From positions 184,330,375 through 184,394,374 of the forward strand of contig CM077150.1 in NCBI GenBank assembly GCA_039583875.1: a stretch of 64,000 bases of DNA. Direction: 5' to 3'. The notes below the pieces were generated by a model. That model ran no database searches. It was given only the letters and a program-made list of their open reading frames with translations, and was not told the DNA's origin. This document shows positions 41,873-52,692 of this stretch, piece by piece (within the stretch, counting starts at the first letter, position 1; every line of letters begins with the position of its first letter). A program made the translations under genes and the position numbers. This DNA is from Platanthera guangdongensis (lineage: Eukaryota > Streptophyta > Magnoliopsida > Asparagales > Orchidaceae).

Positions 41873-41920
<48 letters not shown>
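41873..41920 (+). repeat. Homopolymer of 48 G inside element I's gag-pol
   Basis: An uninterrupted G tract is preceded by ATCCAC and followed by TCGAGG. Shorter G runs of about 13 at 42266 and 11 at 43580 occupy equivalent places of the duplicated protease segment. Such a run is unstable, can form G-quadruplexes, and is prone to sequencing or assembly error. Confidence 0.9.
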
Positions 41921-41921
<1 letters not shown>

Positions 41922-41956
41922 CGAGGTTTCCCGCATGGCAAGCCTCCACACCATGT

Positions 41957-43271
41957 ACCGGCAAAGCGTCGCCTCCACATCCCAAACCCCACCCCCGGAG
42001 GAGAGGATCACTTTCTTCAGGAGCGATATGCCGGACCACGAGGACCCATTCTGCGATGCGCTGGTCATCAGGGCAGCCATCGAGAATTTCACTGTCTCTC
42101 GGATCCTCGTGGACAACGGGAGCTCCGTCAACTTCGTCTTCAAAAAGGCATTTGACGCGATGAAAGTGGAGGCTAAGAGGGTGCTGGCCTCAGACGGGCC
42201 CTTGTTCGGGTTTTCAGGAGAAAGGAAGGAAGTAGAGGGAGGAGTTGGCCTCCATGTCACCTTGGGGGGGGGGGGGGGGCAGTCCCGAATCTGCAAGTTC
42301 GTCAATATGGACGCCCCCAGCAGCTACAGTGCCATCTTCGGGAGGCCCCTTATCAGCGCCTTCCGCTGCGTCCCCTCATCTTTCCATCAGTGCTTGAGGT
42401 TCAATGCTGAGGGGGTCCAGGTCAGGGTCAGGGGGGACACAAAGGTGGCGTGAGAGTGTTATGTCACTGCGGTGAACACCATCTCCTGACAGGAGGGAGC
42501 TGAGGAGATGGGGCGAAGGATGGAGGAAGTCGAGCAGGAAGCAGGAAGGGAGGAGCTGGAAAGGAAGAATTGCGCAGAGGAGGAGGTGGCAGGAGGAGAC
42601 CTGGAGGAGGTGGCCGAAGTGAGGGTCGGGGGAGAAGAGATGGAGGTAGAGGTCCCCATTCCAGAGGAAGGGGATGCTGAAGGATGGGTGGAGCAGTCCA
42701 GGCTGGAGGCTGCAGAAGAAGTGGTGGAGCTGGAGGTGCTCACCCGGGGACGCAGGATGGAGAAGATCCGCATCAGCAGGGGGCTGACCCCTGAGGACCA
42801 AGGCAGGATGCTGGAGTGCATCCAGAAGAACGTGGACATCTTCACTTGGAACGCCGCAGAGATGTCGGGGGTTGACGTGGATGTGGCTTGCCACCGCCTC
42901 AACCTGGACCCGGGAACACGCCCCATTCAGCAGAAGAAGAGGTCCACTGCGGACAAGCTGGCGGAGCCCATCATGGAGGAGGTGGCGAAGCTCCTCAAGG
43001 ACAGCTTCGTGTCTGAGATTCAGTACCCCGGCTGGGTCCTCAACGTGGTCATGGTTAAAAAAGGAGACGGCCGATGGAGGATGGGTATCGACTTTTCCTT
43101 ACTTAATAAAGCTTGTCCTAAGGACTGTTATCCTTTGCCTCGGATCAATGCGCTGGTTGACTCAGCCGTCGGTTTTTCTGTAATGAGTTTTTTAGATGCT
43201 TTTTCAGGTTATCATTAAATCAGGATGCACCCCCCAGACATCAAGGATGTCTCGTTCATCACAGGGGATGG
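41957..43271 (+). repeat. Tandem duplication in I pol, copy 1 (1315 bp)
   Basis: It starts ACCGGCAAAGCGTCGCC and ends CATCACAGGGGATGG. It differs from copy 2 at about ten positions by eye: for example TGAGAG against CGAGAG at about 42450, AAGAATTGC against AATAATTGC, and AAGGACAGC against AAGGCCAGC, plus G-run length. The identity therefore exceeds 99%. Confidence 0.93.
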
Positions 43272-44582
43272 ACCGGCAAAGCGTCGCCTCCACATCCCAA
43301 ACCCCACCCCCGGAGGAGAGGATCACTTTCTTCAGGAGCGATATGCCGGACCACGAGGACCCATTCTGCGATGCGCTGGTCATCAGGGCAGCCATCGAGA
43401 ATTTCACTGTCTCTCGGATCCTCGTGGACAACGGGAGCTCCGTCAACTTCGTCTTCAAAAAGGCATTTGACGCGATGAAAGTGGAGGCTAAGAGGGTGCT
43501 GGCCTCAGACGGGCCCTTGTTCGGGTTTTCAGGAGAAAGGAAGGAAGTAGAGGGAGGAGTTGGCCTCCATGTCACCTTGGGGGGGGGGGGCAGTCCCGAA
43601 TCTGCAAGTTCGTCAATATGGACGCCCCCAGCAGCTACAGTGCCATCTTCGGGAGGCCCCTTATCAGCGCCTTCCGCTGCGTCCCCTCATCTTTCCATCA
43701 GTGCTTGAGGTTCAATGCTGAGGGGGTCCAGGTCAGGGTCAGGGGGGACACAAAGGTGGCGCGAGAGTGTTATGTCACTGCGGTGAACACCATCTCCTGA
43801 CAGGAGGGAGCTGAGGAGATGGGGCGAAGGATGGAGGAAGTCGAGCAGGAAGCAGGAAGGGAGGAGCTGGAAAGGAATAATTGCGCAGAGGAGGAGGTGG
43901 CAGGAGGAGACCTGGAGGAGGTGGCCGAAGTGAGGGTCGGGGGAGAAGAGATGGAGGTAGAGGTCCCCATTCCAGAGGAAGGGGATGCTGAAGGATGGGT
44001 GGAACAGTCCAGGCTGGAGGCTGCAGAAGAAGTGGTGGAGCTGGAGGTGCTCACCCGGGGACGCAGGATGGAGAAGATCCGCATCAGCAGGGGGCTGACC
44101 CCTGAGGACCAAGGCAGGATGCTGGAGTGCATCCAGAAGAACGTGGACATCTTCACTTGGAACGCCGCAGAGATGTCGGGGGTTGACGTGGATGTGGCTT
44201 GCCACCGCCTCAACCTAGACCCGGGAACACGCCCCATTCAGCAGAAGAAGAGGTCCACTGCGGACAAGCTGGCGGAGCCCATCATGGAGGAGGTGGCGAA
44301 GCTCCTCAAGGCCAGCTTCGTGTCTGAGATTCAGTACCCCGGCTGGGTCCTCAACGTGGTCATGGTTAAAAAAGGAGACGGCCGATGGAGGATGGGTATC
44401 GACTTTTCCTTACTTAATAAAGCTTGTCCTAAGGACTGTTATCCTTTGCCTCGGATCGATGCGCTGGTTGACTCAGCCGTCGGTTTTTCTGTAATGAGTT
44501 TTTTAGATGCTTTTTCAGGTTATCATTAAATTAGGATGCACCCCCCAGACATCAAGGATGTCTCGTTCATCACAGGGGATGG
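43272..44582 (+). repeat. Tandem duplication in I pol, copy 2 (about 1311 bp)
   Basis: This is a direct head-to-tail copy of 41957-43271. The original flanks share ATG(T/G) next to the breakpoints, so microhomology-mediated duplication is possible. RT continues properly from its right end (ATGCTACTGC). Confidence 0.93.
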
Positions 44583-44904
44583 ATGCTACTGCTATAAGAT
44601 GATGCCCTTCGGGCTGAAGAATGCTGGGGCAACTTACCAGAAGATGATGGATGGAGTCTTCAAGGAGCAGAGGGGGAGGAATTTGGAGGTGTATGTAGAT
44701 GACCTCATGATCAAAAGTCCGGATGTGGAGTCCCACCTCCGGGACCTGGAGGAGACCTTTGCCACCCTGCGCAAATACAAAACGCGATTGAATCCCCTAA
44801 AATGTGTCTTTGGGGCCAGCAGGGGAAGGTTTTTGGGGCACCTCCTCACCCCCACGGGAGTCGAGCCAAATCCAGATAAGGTCAGGGCTATCTTCGAGCT
44901 GGGT

Positions 44905-47231
44905 CCCCGCGGAATGCTAAGGAAGTCCAATGGCTGACGGGGAAGCTAGCAGGGCTGTGCCGTTTCCTTTCTCGGGCAGGGGAGAAGTGCTCCCCCTTCT
45001 TCAAAACGTTGTGGGTTGGTCGGAGGTTTGAATGGACCAAGGAGTGCGAGGAGTCATTCCAGGCCCTCAAGGTGCTGTTGACACAGGCTCCGCGGCTCCA
45101 AGGGCCGAAGGAGGGGGAGGATCTGTTCTTATATCTCGGGGTCGGGACGGAGGCCTTGAGCTCCGTCTTAGTTCGCGAAGAAGGGAAGAGACAACTCCCT
45201 ATTTATTACATGAGCCGGGTCCTGAGGAAGGCCGAGCTCCGGTATCCGATTTTGGAGAAGCTAGCTTTCGCCCTGATAATCTCGGCAAGGAGGTTACGAC
45301 CCTACTTCCAGGCACACTCAATCCGAGTGGTGACCGACCACACTCTCCGCAACATCTTCGAGGGGGTGGAGCATTCAGGAAGGCTGGCTAAGTGGTCGGT
45401 GGAACTGAGCGAATTAGATGTCTCCTTCGTTCTGCGGCTCTCGATCAAAGCTCAAGCGATGGACGACTTCTTGGCCGACTACGTGGTTGAAGTAGCGGAG
45501 GAAGAGCTCACCCGCTAGACTCCTTGGAAAGTGAGGGTGGATGGAGCCTCACGGAGGCATTCCCTTGGAGTGGGGGTGATCCTAGAAAGCCCTCAAGGGA
45601 CCCGAATCGAGCAGACGGTGGTGGTACACTTTCCCATTACGAACAACCAGGCCGAGTATGAGGTCGTGATAGCAGGGCTTCGTCTAGCAAGGGAGCTAGG
45701 GGTATTGAATGTGGAGGTCCTTACTGACTCCATGGTAGTGGCTTCCTAGATCAACGGGGAGTTCGAGGCAAGGGAGCTCACCCTGCGATCATACTTGGCC
45801 AAGTCAAAGGGGATCATAGGCACTTTTCAAACTTTCGCCATGAGACACGTGCCCAGGGAAGAGAATGAACAAGCCGATCAGCTAGCAAAGCATAGACCCC
45901 AGGTGGGGGGTACAATCACCGACCTGTTCCGCCCCTCCATCGAAGAGGGGGAGCTCATGGAAATTGATCAACAAACTTCGTGGATGGACCCAGTAATGGC
46001 TTTCCTCTCCACGGGAGAGTATCCGGAGGGGGCAGATAAGAAGAAGCTAAGGCACAAGTCATCCTATTACCTCCTCCAGGACGAGCAGCTGTACAGGAAG
46101 ACCCTCTCTGGGATGCTGGCTCGCTGCGTGACCGAGGGCGAAGTACGAATGATCTTGGAGGAAGTCCACTCTGGGGAATGTAGGAGTCACTCCGGGAGTC
46201 AGACCCTGGAAGGGAGGTTAGTCAGGCAAGGGTATTTCTGGCCCAGCCTGGGCCGAGATGCCGCAGAGTTCGCAAAAAGATGTCATAAGTGCCAGCTATT
46301 TGCCCCTCTCCAACTATAGCCGGCCCAGCGACTCAGAAATATCACGGCCCCCTGGCCCTTCGCAATTTGGGGAATGGATTTGGTTGGACCATTCCCCCAA
46401 GCCAGCGGTCAGAGAAGGTTCCTCCTAGTGATGATTGACTACTTCTCCAAGTGGATGGAGGTGAAGGCGCTGGCCAAGGTAACCTCCCAGGTAATCAGGA
46501 ACTTTATTTGGGGGGAGATCATCTGTCGCCATGGGCTGCCCCAGGCCATTGTCACGGACAACGGACCCCAGTTCGCTAGCGTCGAATTCACCAGCTTTTG
46601 CGAACAGCTTGGAATCGCCCTCAAATTCGCCTCGGTCCATCACCCCAGGAGCAACGGGCAGGTGGAGGCCGCAAATAAGATCATCGTCAACCTCCTCAAG
46701 AAGAAGGTGGAGAATTTGAAGGGGAGCTAGGTGGAGCAGCTTCCCGTGGTTCTTTGGGCCCTAAGGACCACCCCCAACATGGCTACGTAAGAGACCCCCT
46801 TTAAACTCTCCCATGGGTGTGAGGCAGTGCTCCTCATGGAATTTGAAGTCCAAACACCGCGAGTCGTTGCGGCCAAAAAAGGCCATGAGGAATGGAAAGC
46901 GGAGAATGAGGAGGAACTGAGGCTCTCCCTTGACATGGTGGAAGAGGTGAGGGACCTTTCTGCTATTCGACAGGAGGAGGTGAAAAGAAGAATGGTCAAG
47001 TACTTTGACAAGCATGTCAGGGTCAAACAGTTCGTGGAAGGGGACTTGGTGCTAAAGAAGGTGGATGCAGCAGGGAGGTTGACATCCGTAGGGAAGCTCA
47101 ATCCCAGATTGGAGGGACCATTCATTGTAAAGGAAGCCTTGTGGTCAGGAGGCTATCAACTCCAAAATGTAGAGGGCGAGACCCTGAGTCTCAACTGGAG
47201 TGGTGACGACCTAAAACAATTTTTCCCCTGA
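44905..47231 (+). pseudogene. pol (RH-aRH-IN): RNase H, second (archaeal-type) RNase H and integrase of element I
   Basis: One frame runs to TGA at 47229, interrupted by five stops (45516, 45747, 46317, 46728, 46788; four TAG and one TAA). Order: RT thumb (LTGKLAGLCRFLSRAGEK), ordinary RNase H (GTEALSSVLVREEGKRQLP, YPILEKLAFALI, RVVTDHTL), then a second RNase H (VDGASRRHSLGVGVIL, NNQAEYEVVIAGL, VLTDSMVVAS, ENEQADQLAK). Integrase then has a zinc finger (HSG... RCHKCQ) and a core with MIDYFSKWMEVKA, AIVTDNGPQF and HPRSNGQVEAANK (DDE intact), followed by a C-terminal LKKVDAAGRL... GPFIVKEAL. The dual RNase H is the established signature of the Tat lineage. No chromodomain follows. Confidence 0.94.
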
Positions 47232-47310
47232 AGCATGTAAGCGACACTTTGATTATAATAAATTTCTTCAACTCTCTAGTATTATCATAGCTAGCCTGCA
47301 TAGAGGAATA

Positions 47311-48040
47311 GAATGTGTTTTGGGACCCCGAGAAGATCCCGCTGCCAGGCTCCCATCTAGCTGGCAGGGCCGGAAGTCACTAGGTGTCATCCTTAGCCTC
47401 GAGCAAATCCCGCTGTCAGGCTCTCACCTAGCAAACAGGGTCGGATGTCACTCGATGGAATGTATTTTGGACCCCGAGAAGATCCCGCTGCCAGGCTCTC
47501 ATCTAGCTGATAGGGCCGAAAGTCACTCGGTGTCATCCTTGGCCTCGAGCAAATCCCGCTGTCAGGCTCTCACCTAGCTGACAGGGTCGGATGTCACTCG
47601 ATGGAATGTATTTTGGACCCCGAGATGATCCCGCTGCCACACTCTCATCTAGCTGACAGGGCCGGAAGTCACTCGGTGTCATCCTTATCCTTGATCAGAT
47701 CCCGCTGTCAGGCTCTCACCTAGCTGATAGGGCCGGATGTCACTCGATGGAATGTATTTTGGACCCCGAGAAGTTCCCGCTGCCAGGCTCTCATCTAGCT
47801 GATAGGGCCGGAAGTCACTCGGTGTCATCCTTGGCCTCGAGCAGATCCCGCTGTCAGGCTCTCACCTAGCTGACAAGGCCGGATGTCACTCGATGGAATG
47901 TATTTTGGACCCCGAGAAGATCTCGCTGTCAGGCTCTCATCTAGCTGACAAGGCCGGAAGTCACTCGGTGTCATCCTTGGCCTCGAGCAGATCCCGCTGT
48001 CAGGCTCTCACCTAGCTGACAGGGCCGGAAGTCACTCGAT
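47311..48040. repeat. 146-bp tandem repeat, five units, after pol of element I
   Basis: GAATGT(A/G)TTTTGG starts at 47311, 47458, 47604, 47750 and 47896, giving spacings of 147, 146, 146 and 146 bp. Each unit is two diverged halves of about 73 bp that share GATCCCGCTG.CAGGCTCTCA and GTCACTCG. Units differ at only a few positions. Tandem arrays at this position, between integrase and the 3' LTR, are known from Tat elements and can seed satellites. Confidence 0.95.
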
Positions 48041-48668
48041 GGTGTCGGCCTCGAAACTGTCAGATAAAGATCAAAGTCTCAAAGTGCCAGGAAGCAAGGT
48101 GGAAGGGGTTCTGTCAAGGCGAGCTCGGGCTCGGCAAATCCAGCTCGACATGATCAAAAAGGAAGGTAAGCCAGGCCGGAGGACTCTGCATGAGCGAGTA
48201 TGGACTCGTCATTCCCGGCTCGGCATTGGCGAGTAGGTCGCGGACCCGGGCCTCGCCAAAGGAGGGCGAGCCAGGCCGGGGCATCTCACCCCTTTGCCCG
48301 TTTGACTTGGAAAATATTCTCTTCTTTTTTCGGGCACAACCTGGATGGCTCGCATGCGAGTTATGGTGGCGTGACAAGGGCAGATAGCAACTCGCCCCCG
48401 AATCGCTTGGGGCTCGGCGAACACTCAAAATGCATCCACTCGCGGGCGCGCTCTCATAACTACTCTACTCGCAGAACCTGTCTCGGCGAGGTCGCGTAGG
48501 GAAGCGCTCGCATATATTCAGAGCACAACAAACAGAGTAAAGAAAGAAAAGAAAAGGAAGTGGCATGGGTATGATCAAAAACTTTCATTAATTGTTTACA
48601 AAAAGTCATTACAGGGAGCTCGCCTCGGCGAGTGAACAAAAAAGGAAAAAAAAACGTACAGGCTACCC
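48041..48668. other. Non-coding spacer of element I
   Basis: GC-rich sequence with many GGCGAG and GGCTCGGC phrases like the LTR. Open frames here (for example 48114-48428) show no domain and I regard them as chance. At 48540-48660 there is an A-rich stretch that would be the 3' UTR of the antisense gene ending at 48669. Confidence 0.6.
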
Positions 48669-50884
48669 TCAGGCCTCGTCCCCTCCTCCGGACTGGTCTT
48701 CGCCGTCACCCGAAGGATCCTGGAAGCTTTTCCCGAACATCACGTCCAGGTTGTCTTCCTTCTCGCTGGGTGGCGTTGCCGAGAATAGGCTCGGCATCAG
48801 GTCCCGAACCGAGATCCCCTCGCACCCCTCCACCAGCACCCCAGAATCCTTCATCATCTGGAGGGTGCACTCGGTGGCTTGGATGGAGTTGATCCGCAAT
48901 CTCTCGACGAGGTCAGCCTCGCCAAAGATCCGCGGGCTCTTGTAGGGGAGGGTGGGGTCGATGTCGTGAGGTGGGAAGATGATCTCCGCCTGGCGACGGA
49001 CCTCACTGAGGAGGTGCTGATTCTCCCCCTTCAGCTTCGTGTTCGCGCCCTCCAGCTCGGCAAGGTGTGCGCGCAGCTGGCCAATCTCCTCCCCCTGCTC
49101 AGCATTACGATCCTGGAGCTCTCCTGCAGCCTTGGCATCCGCGGCCAGGAGTGCGCGCAGCTGGTTGACCTCCTCCCCCAGCTCGGTGTTGTGAGCCTGA
49201 AGATCCCCAGCGGCCTTGGCATCCTGGTAAAGAGTCCATTTAGCAGCAGCACAAAATATTCTGAGTAAAAAAGGAAAACAGTGCTTGACACTTTCCAGCC
49301 CGCCGGCGGCTTGGGCGAGTAGACCCTCCGCTACGCCGAGCTGCCTCGCCTGATCGGTGACCTTATCCTTGGCGAGGTTGCGAGCCTGCTCGACCTTTTC
49401 GAGTTGGTGGCTGAGGGCTAAGCTGCGGCGTGCCAGCATGTGATGCATCTCCAGGGTCCGCAGGTAGGACTGCAGACCCTCATGGCCGAGCTGCCGGAGG
49501 GTCATCTTTTTGTAGGCCTCGACATCCTCCCGGCTATATAGGCTGAAGCCGAGGGCATAGGCGTGACCGGTGGCAGGCTCATGGTCATGCCAGGAGGGGT
49601 GCAGAGTCTAGACGGAGACTCAAGGAGCGAGCTCGTCCCACTGCAGCATGGGCTCGCCCGCCGAGTCCTTCCAACGCGCGCCGAAGTTGAAGAGGGGGTG
49701 TTGCTTCGGCGGCGCGCGCTCGCGGGCAGCCCTCTTCGCCGATGGAGGAGGGGAGATCGCCGTCGTGGAAGAGGGGCCCTCGCCACCTTTCCGACCCTTG
49801 CTGGTTATCTCCTTCAGCGGGCTCTCCGGCGACGCGTCGGGAGGGGTCTCCGACGAGCTGATGTACTTAGGGCCGGGCTGTTGTTGTTGTTGTTGTTGTT
49901 GCCCCCACGGAGCCAGCAGGGCTCTCCGCATCTTCTTTATTTGTCACTAGCCTAATGGCGGGTTCGATCCCGCGTCCACAGGTCACCTCTTGCTGGAAGA
50001 GGGTTGCGAGAGGGCCGCCTCATCTCGGCAGGCCGCCTCCGTCGCCCTCTCGCGAGCAAGAGGGTCGGTATGGAGCCCCGGATCCGCGAACGGCGGGTTC
50101 ACAGGGATTATTCGCTCCCCTGCAGGAAAACACTTCGAAAAAGTTAGTAATTCAGCAATGATATGGCGAGTTCGGCGGTCAGGCAAACTCGGCAAGGTGA
50201 GGAGAGAAGCATACCTTCGCCGGGCAGAACAGGGGGGAGCGCGTCGAGGCCCCTCCTCAGGAAGGCGACCTCGAAGTCTTTATGGAGGAAGTATTTGTGG
50301 AGTTCGTCGTCGTTGCCGGACACGGCCGGCAGGCGGTACACCTCCTCGCCCTTCTGCTGAGGGGAGTAGGGGATGTTGCCGAGATTGCCCTTGATGAAGG
50401 CGATCTTGGTCATCCAGGTATGATGCTTGTTCGCGATCTCGCGAACTTTGATCAGCGAGCCGCCAATGTAGGCGACCCCGTCCAGCGTCGCCTTGTAGGA
50501 GAAGAGCTTCCTGAACACCGTCAGGTTGAACTCGATCCTCTCCTGCCGGAGGTAACTCGTGAATGCCACCATCATCGCGATGGCATTGGAATTCAGCTGC
50601 GCAGGCACGGCTCCGTAATATTTTAAGATTTTCCGGATCTCCGGCCACAGGGGGAGGCGTAACCCCACCTCGAAATGTGAAAGGGGGAAGGCGAGCTCGT
50701 CCTCATAAAAGGTATTGATGGCCTCCCCCTGTCTCGGCCTACGAGCCTCAAAGCCCAGCGGCACGCGCTCCGCCACAAACTCAGCGAGCTCCTCCTTGCT
50801 AGTGTGCCCCTCGAAGAATCAATAGTCCGTGAAGTGCTGCGTGCACTTGGAGCGGCCATCGGCATCTGGATTCTCCTTGTCCAT
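48669..50884 (-). pseudogene. Antisense gene 2 of element I: putative gypsy-type transposon domain plus coiled coil
   Basis: ATG at 50884 on the minus strand (MDKENPDADGRSK); a TGA near 50820, then EELAEFVAERVPLGFEARRP. The domain block LSHFEVGLRLPLWPEIRKIL, YYGAVPAQLNSNAIAMMVAF, VFRKLFSYKA and MTKIAFIKGN matches what plant annotation calls putative gypsy type transposon domain. An intron (50120-50214; GTATGC...CTAAC...TGCAG) then joins GEG in frame to ERIIPVNPPFADPG. The second half is Gln-rich (49850-49900) and Ser/Pro-rich, with two stops near 49618, then a long coiled coil (49200-49450, repeats of ELGEEVNQLRALL type), ending acidic (GDGEDQSGGGDEA). Its molecular role is unknown. It is transcribed, if at all, against gag-pol. 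Confidence 0.75.
50120..50214 (-). other. Candidate intron in antisense gene 2
   Basis: The donor GAAG|GTATGC and acceptor TTTCCTGCAG|GGGAGC on the minus strand, with CTAAC 25-30 bases before the acceptor, give a 95-bp intron. Splicing preserves the frame, avoiding the stop that ends the unspliced ORF at 50144. Confidence 0.65.
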
Positions 50885-51256
50885 ATTTGCGGAGGCAGAT
50901 GTAGAGCGCGAGCAGGAAAAGCACAGGGAGAAGGGAAAAAGCAATAAAGGCACAGTACGAGGTAGGTGAGGGGGGGGTCTAGTTATAGGAAAAGAAATTG
51001 GGGGCAAGCTGTCCAATCAATGCAGCTCGCCGCCCTAGCTCGCCACCCCAGCTCGCCACCCCGGCTTGCCGACTTCCGGCGCATCCCCACCAAGGCTAAG
51101 TCGAACATTGCAGCATTTTATTTAAGTAACATGATAAAGAATTTTCTAAGAGTTATTTATTACAGAAATAAAGTTCAGGATTTAAAAAGCAAGGCGCGCA
51201 AGCAGGGAGGGCATCGGGATGCGAGTGCCGGTCGGCTCGGCACAGGAGCCGCTCGC
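50885..51256. other. Spacer between the two antisense genes of element I
   Basis: No coding content recognised. On the minus strand a TATA-like CCTATAACTAGACC occurs at about 50980-50993, roughly 100 bases upstream of the ATG of antisense gene 2. It could be a promoter, but the match is weak. Confidence 0.4.
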
Positions 51257-52298
51257 TTACCTACCCCGGCCTCGCGACCCCCGCCCCCCAGGCTGCCGCG
51301 AGCGTAGCAGCTCACGGATCCTTCCGGAATTCCTCTGCGCAACCGAGATACCATCATCTATCTCGTCCAGGAGCCTGGAGGGGGACATCATCTCGCCAGC
51401 TTGGCAACGGCGCACCTCGTCAGCAAGATGTGCGTAGTCGCACTGCAGCATCTCGTTGAGCCCCTGCACCTCGCGCAGCCCGCACACCAGCTTTTTGAGG
51501 AGCTTGACCTCCCTCCTCGTCAACTCGCCTTGATCCACCTCAGGACCCAGGTAAGAGTCCAACGAGCTCGGGGAAGGGAGGGGAGAATAGTGGGCTGCCC
51601 GCGAGGATTCCTCGGCAGCCGATTGACTGGGAAGTGCTGTGAAGACAGGTGTTAGCAAAAAGAGGCAGAAAAACTCATGAAACAAGGAGTCAAGCAGGAC
51701 TGACCAGACGAGCTCGGAAGCTCAAGGGAGGTGTGGGGAGGGATGAACCTCAGATCCTTCCCGCGACTTGGGCCGCAAGCCCCCGGCGAGATGAGCTCGA
51801 ATCCCGGGGTGGGAATGGTCCCCAGACCAGCCCCCGCGGCCATGTCAGTTTGGCGAGGAGGGGGGGAGCCCACTGGCGAATTCGGCCTCTGCGAGCTCAC
51901 AGGCAGGATCCCAAAGAGAACAGGCGGGTCCCGGGGATGGCTATCCGGTGCCGAGAATCTCGAGTTGGCGAGCGTGGTCTCCCTCGCAGTGTGGGCTCTC
52001 GCGGTGCGACGCCCTCGCCATCTGGTTGACCGTCCAGGTCATTGCCAACTACGACAACCTCTATATCCTTCTCAAGAATAGTTCGGGTGGAAGAGCCGGT
52101 CTCGCGAGCCACGGTGGCCCTCAGGTCGTTGAAAATGGGCTCAGCTGCCTCAGGGAATGGCTTTGACCTTTTGTAGCTGGGCTCGGCAGAGTCGATTTGG
52201 GGAGCTTTCGCGGGGACCGCCGTCAGAGCGGCAACGCGAGCTGCAGAGGCCTTGCGGGCTCGGTCTATGCGCTCTTGGATCTCCTTAGGAAGAGGCAT
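51257..52298 (-). pseudogene. Antisense gene 1 of element I, function unknown
   Basis: ATG at 52298 on the minus strand (MPLPKEIQERIDRARKASAA), about 53 bases downstream of a TATATATATG box. The first exon encodes a charged N-terminus (FNDLRATVARETGSS, DIEVVVVGNDLDGQPD). A frame slip near 51900 leads to a Pro/Ser part (GTIPTPGFELISPGACG). An intron at 51637-51704 (GTCAGT...CTAAC...CACAG, 68 bp) joins SSS in frame to LPSQSAAEESS. The last exon is helical (VKLLKKLVCGLREVQGLNEM, YAHLADEVRRCQAGEM) and ends RGSRGRGR. No domain recognised. Codon-level GC is as high as in the element's pol. It may be a coiled-coil partner of antisense gene 2; that is inference. Confidence 0.65.
51637..51704 (-). other. 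Candidate intron in antisense gene 1
   Basis: The 68-bp interval has donor TCTG|GTCAGT, a GCTAACACC branch-like site and acceptor GTCTTCACAG. It connects two different reading frames into one, the strongest argument that it is a real intron. Confidence 0.7.
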
Positions 52299-52350
52299 CT
52301 TGGCAGGGTAGCAAATGGAATGGCAAGAGTCAGGCAGGTGGGCAGGTGTA

Positions 52351-52360
52351 CATATATATA
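52351..52360 (-). promoter_or_regulatory. Antisense TATA box in element I
   Basis: The minus strand reads TATATATATG, 53 bases upstream of the ATG at 52298. It lies between the 3' LTR and antisense gene 1, so antisense transcription would not need the LTR promoter. Confidence 0.6.
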
Positions 52361-52459
52361 GCCGCAGGTGGCCCCCACCAGAAGATTCCCTCCAACTCGC
52401 CAACCAGCGCTCGCCGCACACTTGGGGTTAGATGTTTCTTTCCGAGCTTTAACAAGCTC

Positions 52460-52476
52460 AAAAAGAGCGGGGATTG
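52460..52476 (+). other. Polypurine tract of element I
   Basis: AAAAAGAGCGGGGATTG directly precedes the LTR start TGTACAACCCC. It is less regular than the PPTs of the other elements. Confidence 0.65.
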
Positions 52477-52692
52477 TGTACAACCCCGTGTCCGGCGAGC
52501 AAGGTCACCAGGGTCTAGGCAGATCGGGCTGAGGACAATAGGCGAGCTCGGCAGTAAAGGGGGCGAGCTCGAGCTCGGCGTCCGTCGACCAGAGATCGAC
52601 GATCGGCGACCCCGAGCTCGGCATTCGCCAAGCGAACCACAACTCGCGTCCTCGCAGTGGAGCTCGGCAGCAGCAGGCAAGCAGAACATGTC
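52477..52692 (+). repeat. 3' LTR of element I, left piece
   Basis: It matches 39678 to about 39893 and is cut by J after GCAGAACATGTC. The last five bases, ATGTC, are the altered copy of J's target duplication ATGCC. Confidence 0.92.

Larger units (their letters stand above)
41921..44937 (+). pseudogene. pol (PR-RT): Protease and reverse transcriptase of element I, with internal tandem duplication
   Basis: Protease block: VSRILVDNGSSVNFVF (Asp-Asn-Gly-Ser-Ser), then SYSAIFGRPLISAF. A Glu-rich linker follows, then ADKLAEPIMEEVAKLL, PGWVLNVVMVKKGDGRWRMG, DFSLLNKACPKDCYPLPRI and SFLDAFSGYH, where a TAA stands in place of Gln. This whole stretch occurs twice (41957-43271 and 43272-44582). Only after the second copy does RT continue: KMMPFGLKNAGATYQKMM, the catalytic block VYVDDLMIKS, and FLGHLLTPTGVEPNP. 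The frame shifts near 44905. The duplicated layout cannot encode a normal polyprotein. Confidence 0.93.

Noticed and set aside
48114..48499. Several overlapping ORFs in the spacer of I
   Set aside because: GC-rich sequence gives long chance ORFs on both strands. No domain and no matching frames on either side.
49949..49972. GGTTCGATCC with flanking complementary bases, like a tRNA T-arm (B box)
   Set aside because: No acceptor stem, D-arm or anticodon arm can be drawn in the 70 bases upstream, and it falls in the antisense gene of I.
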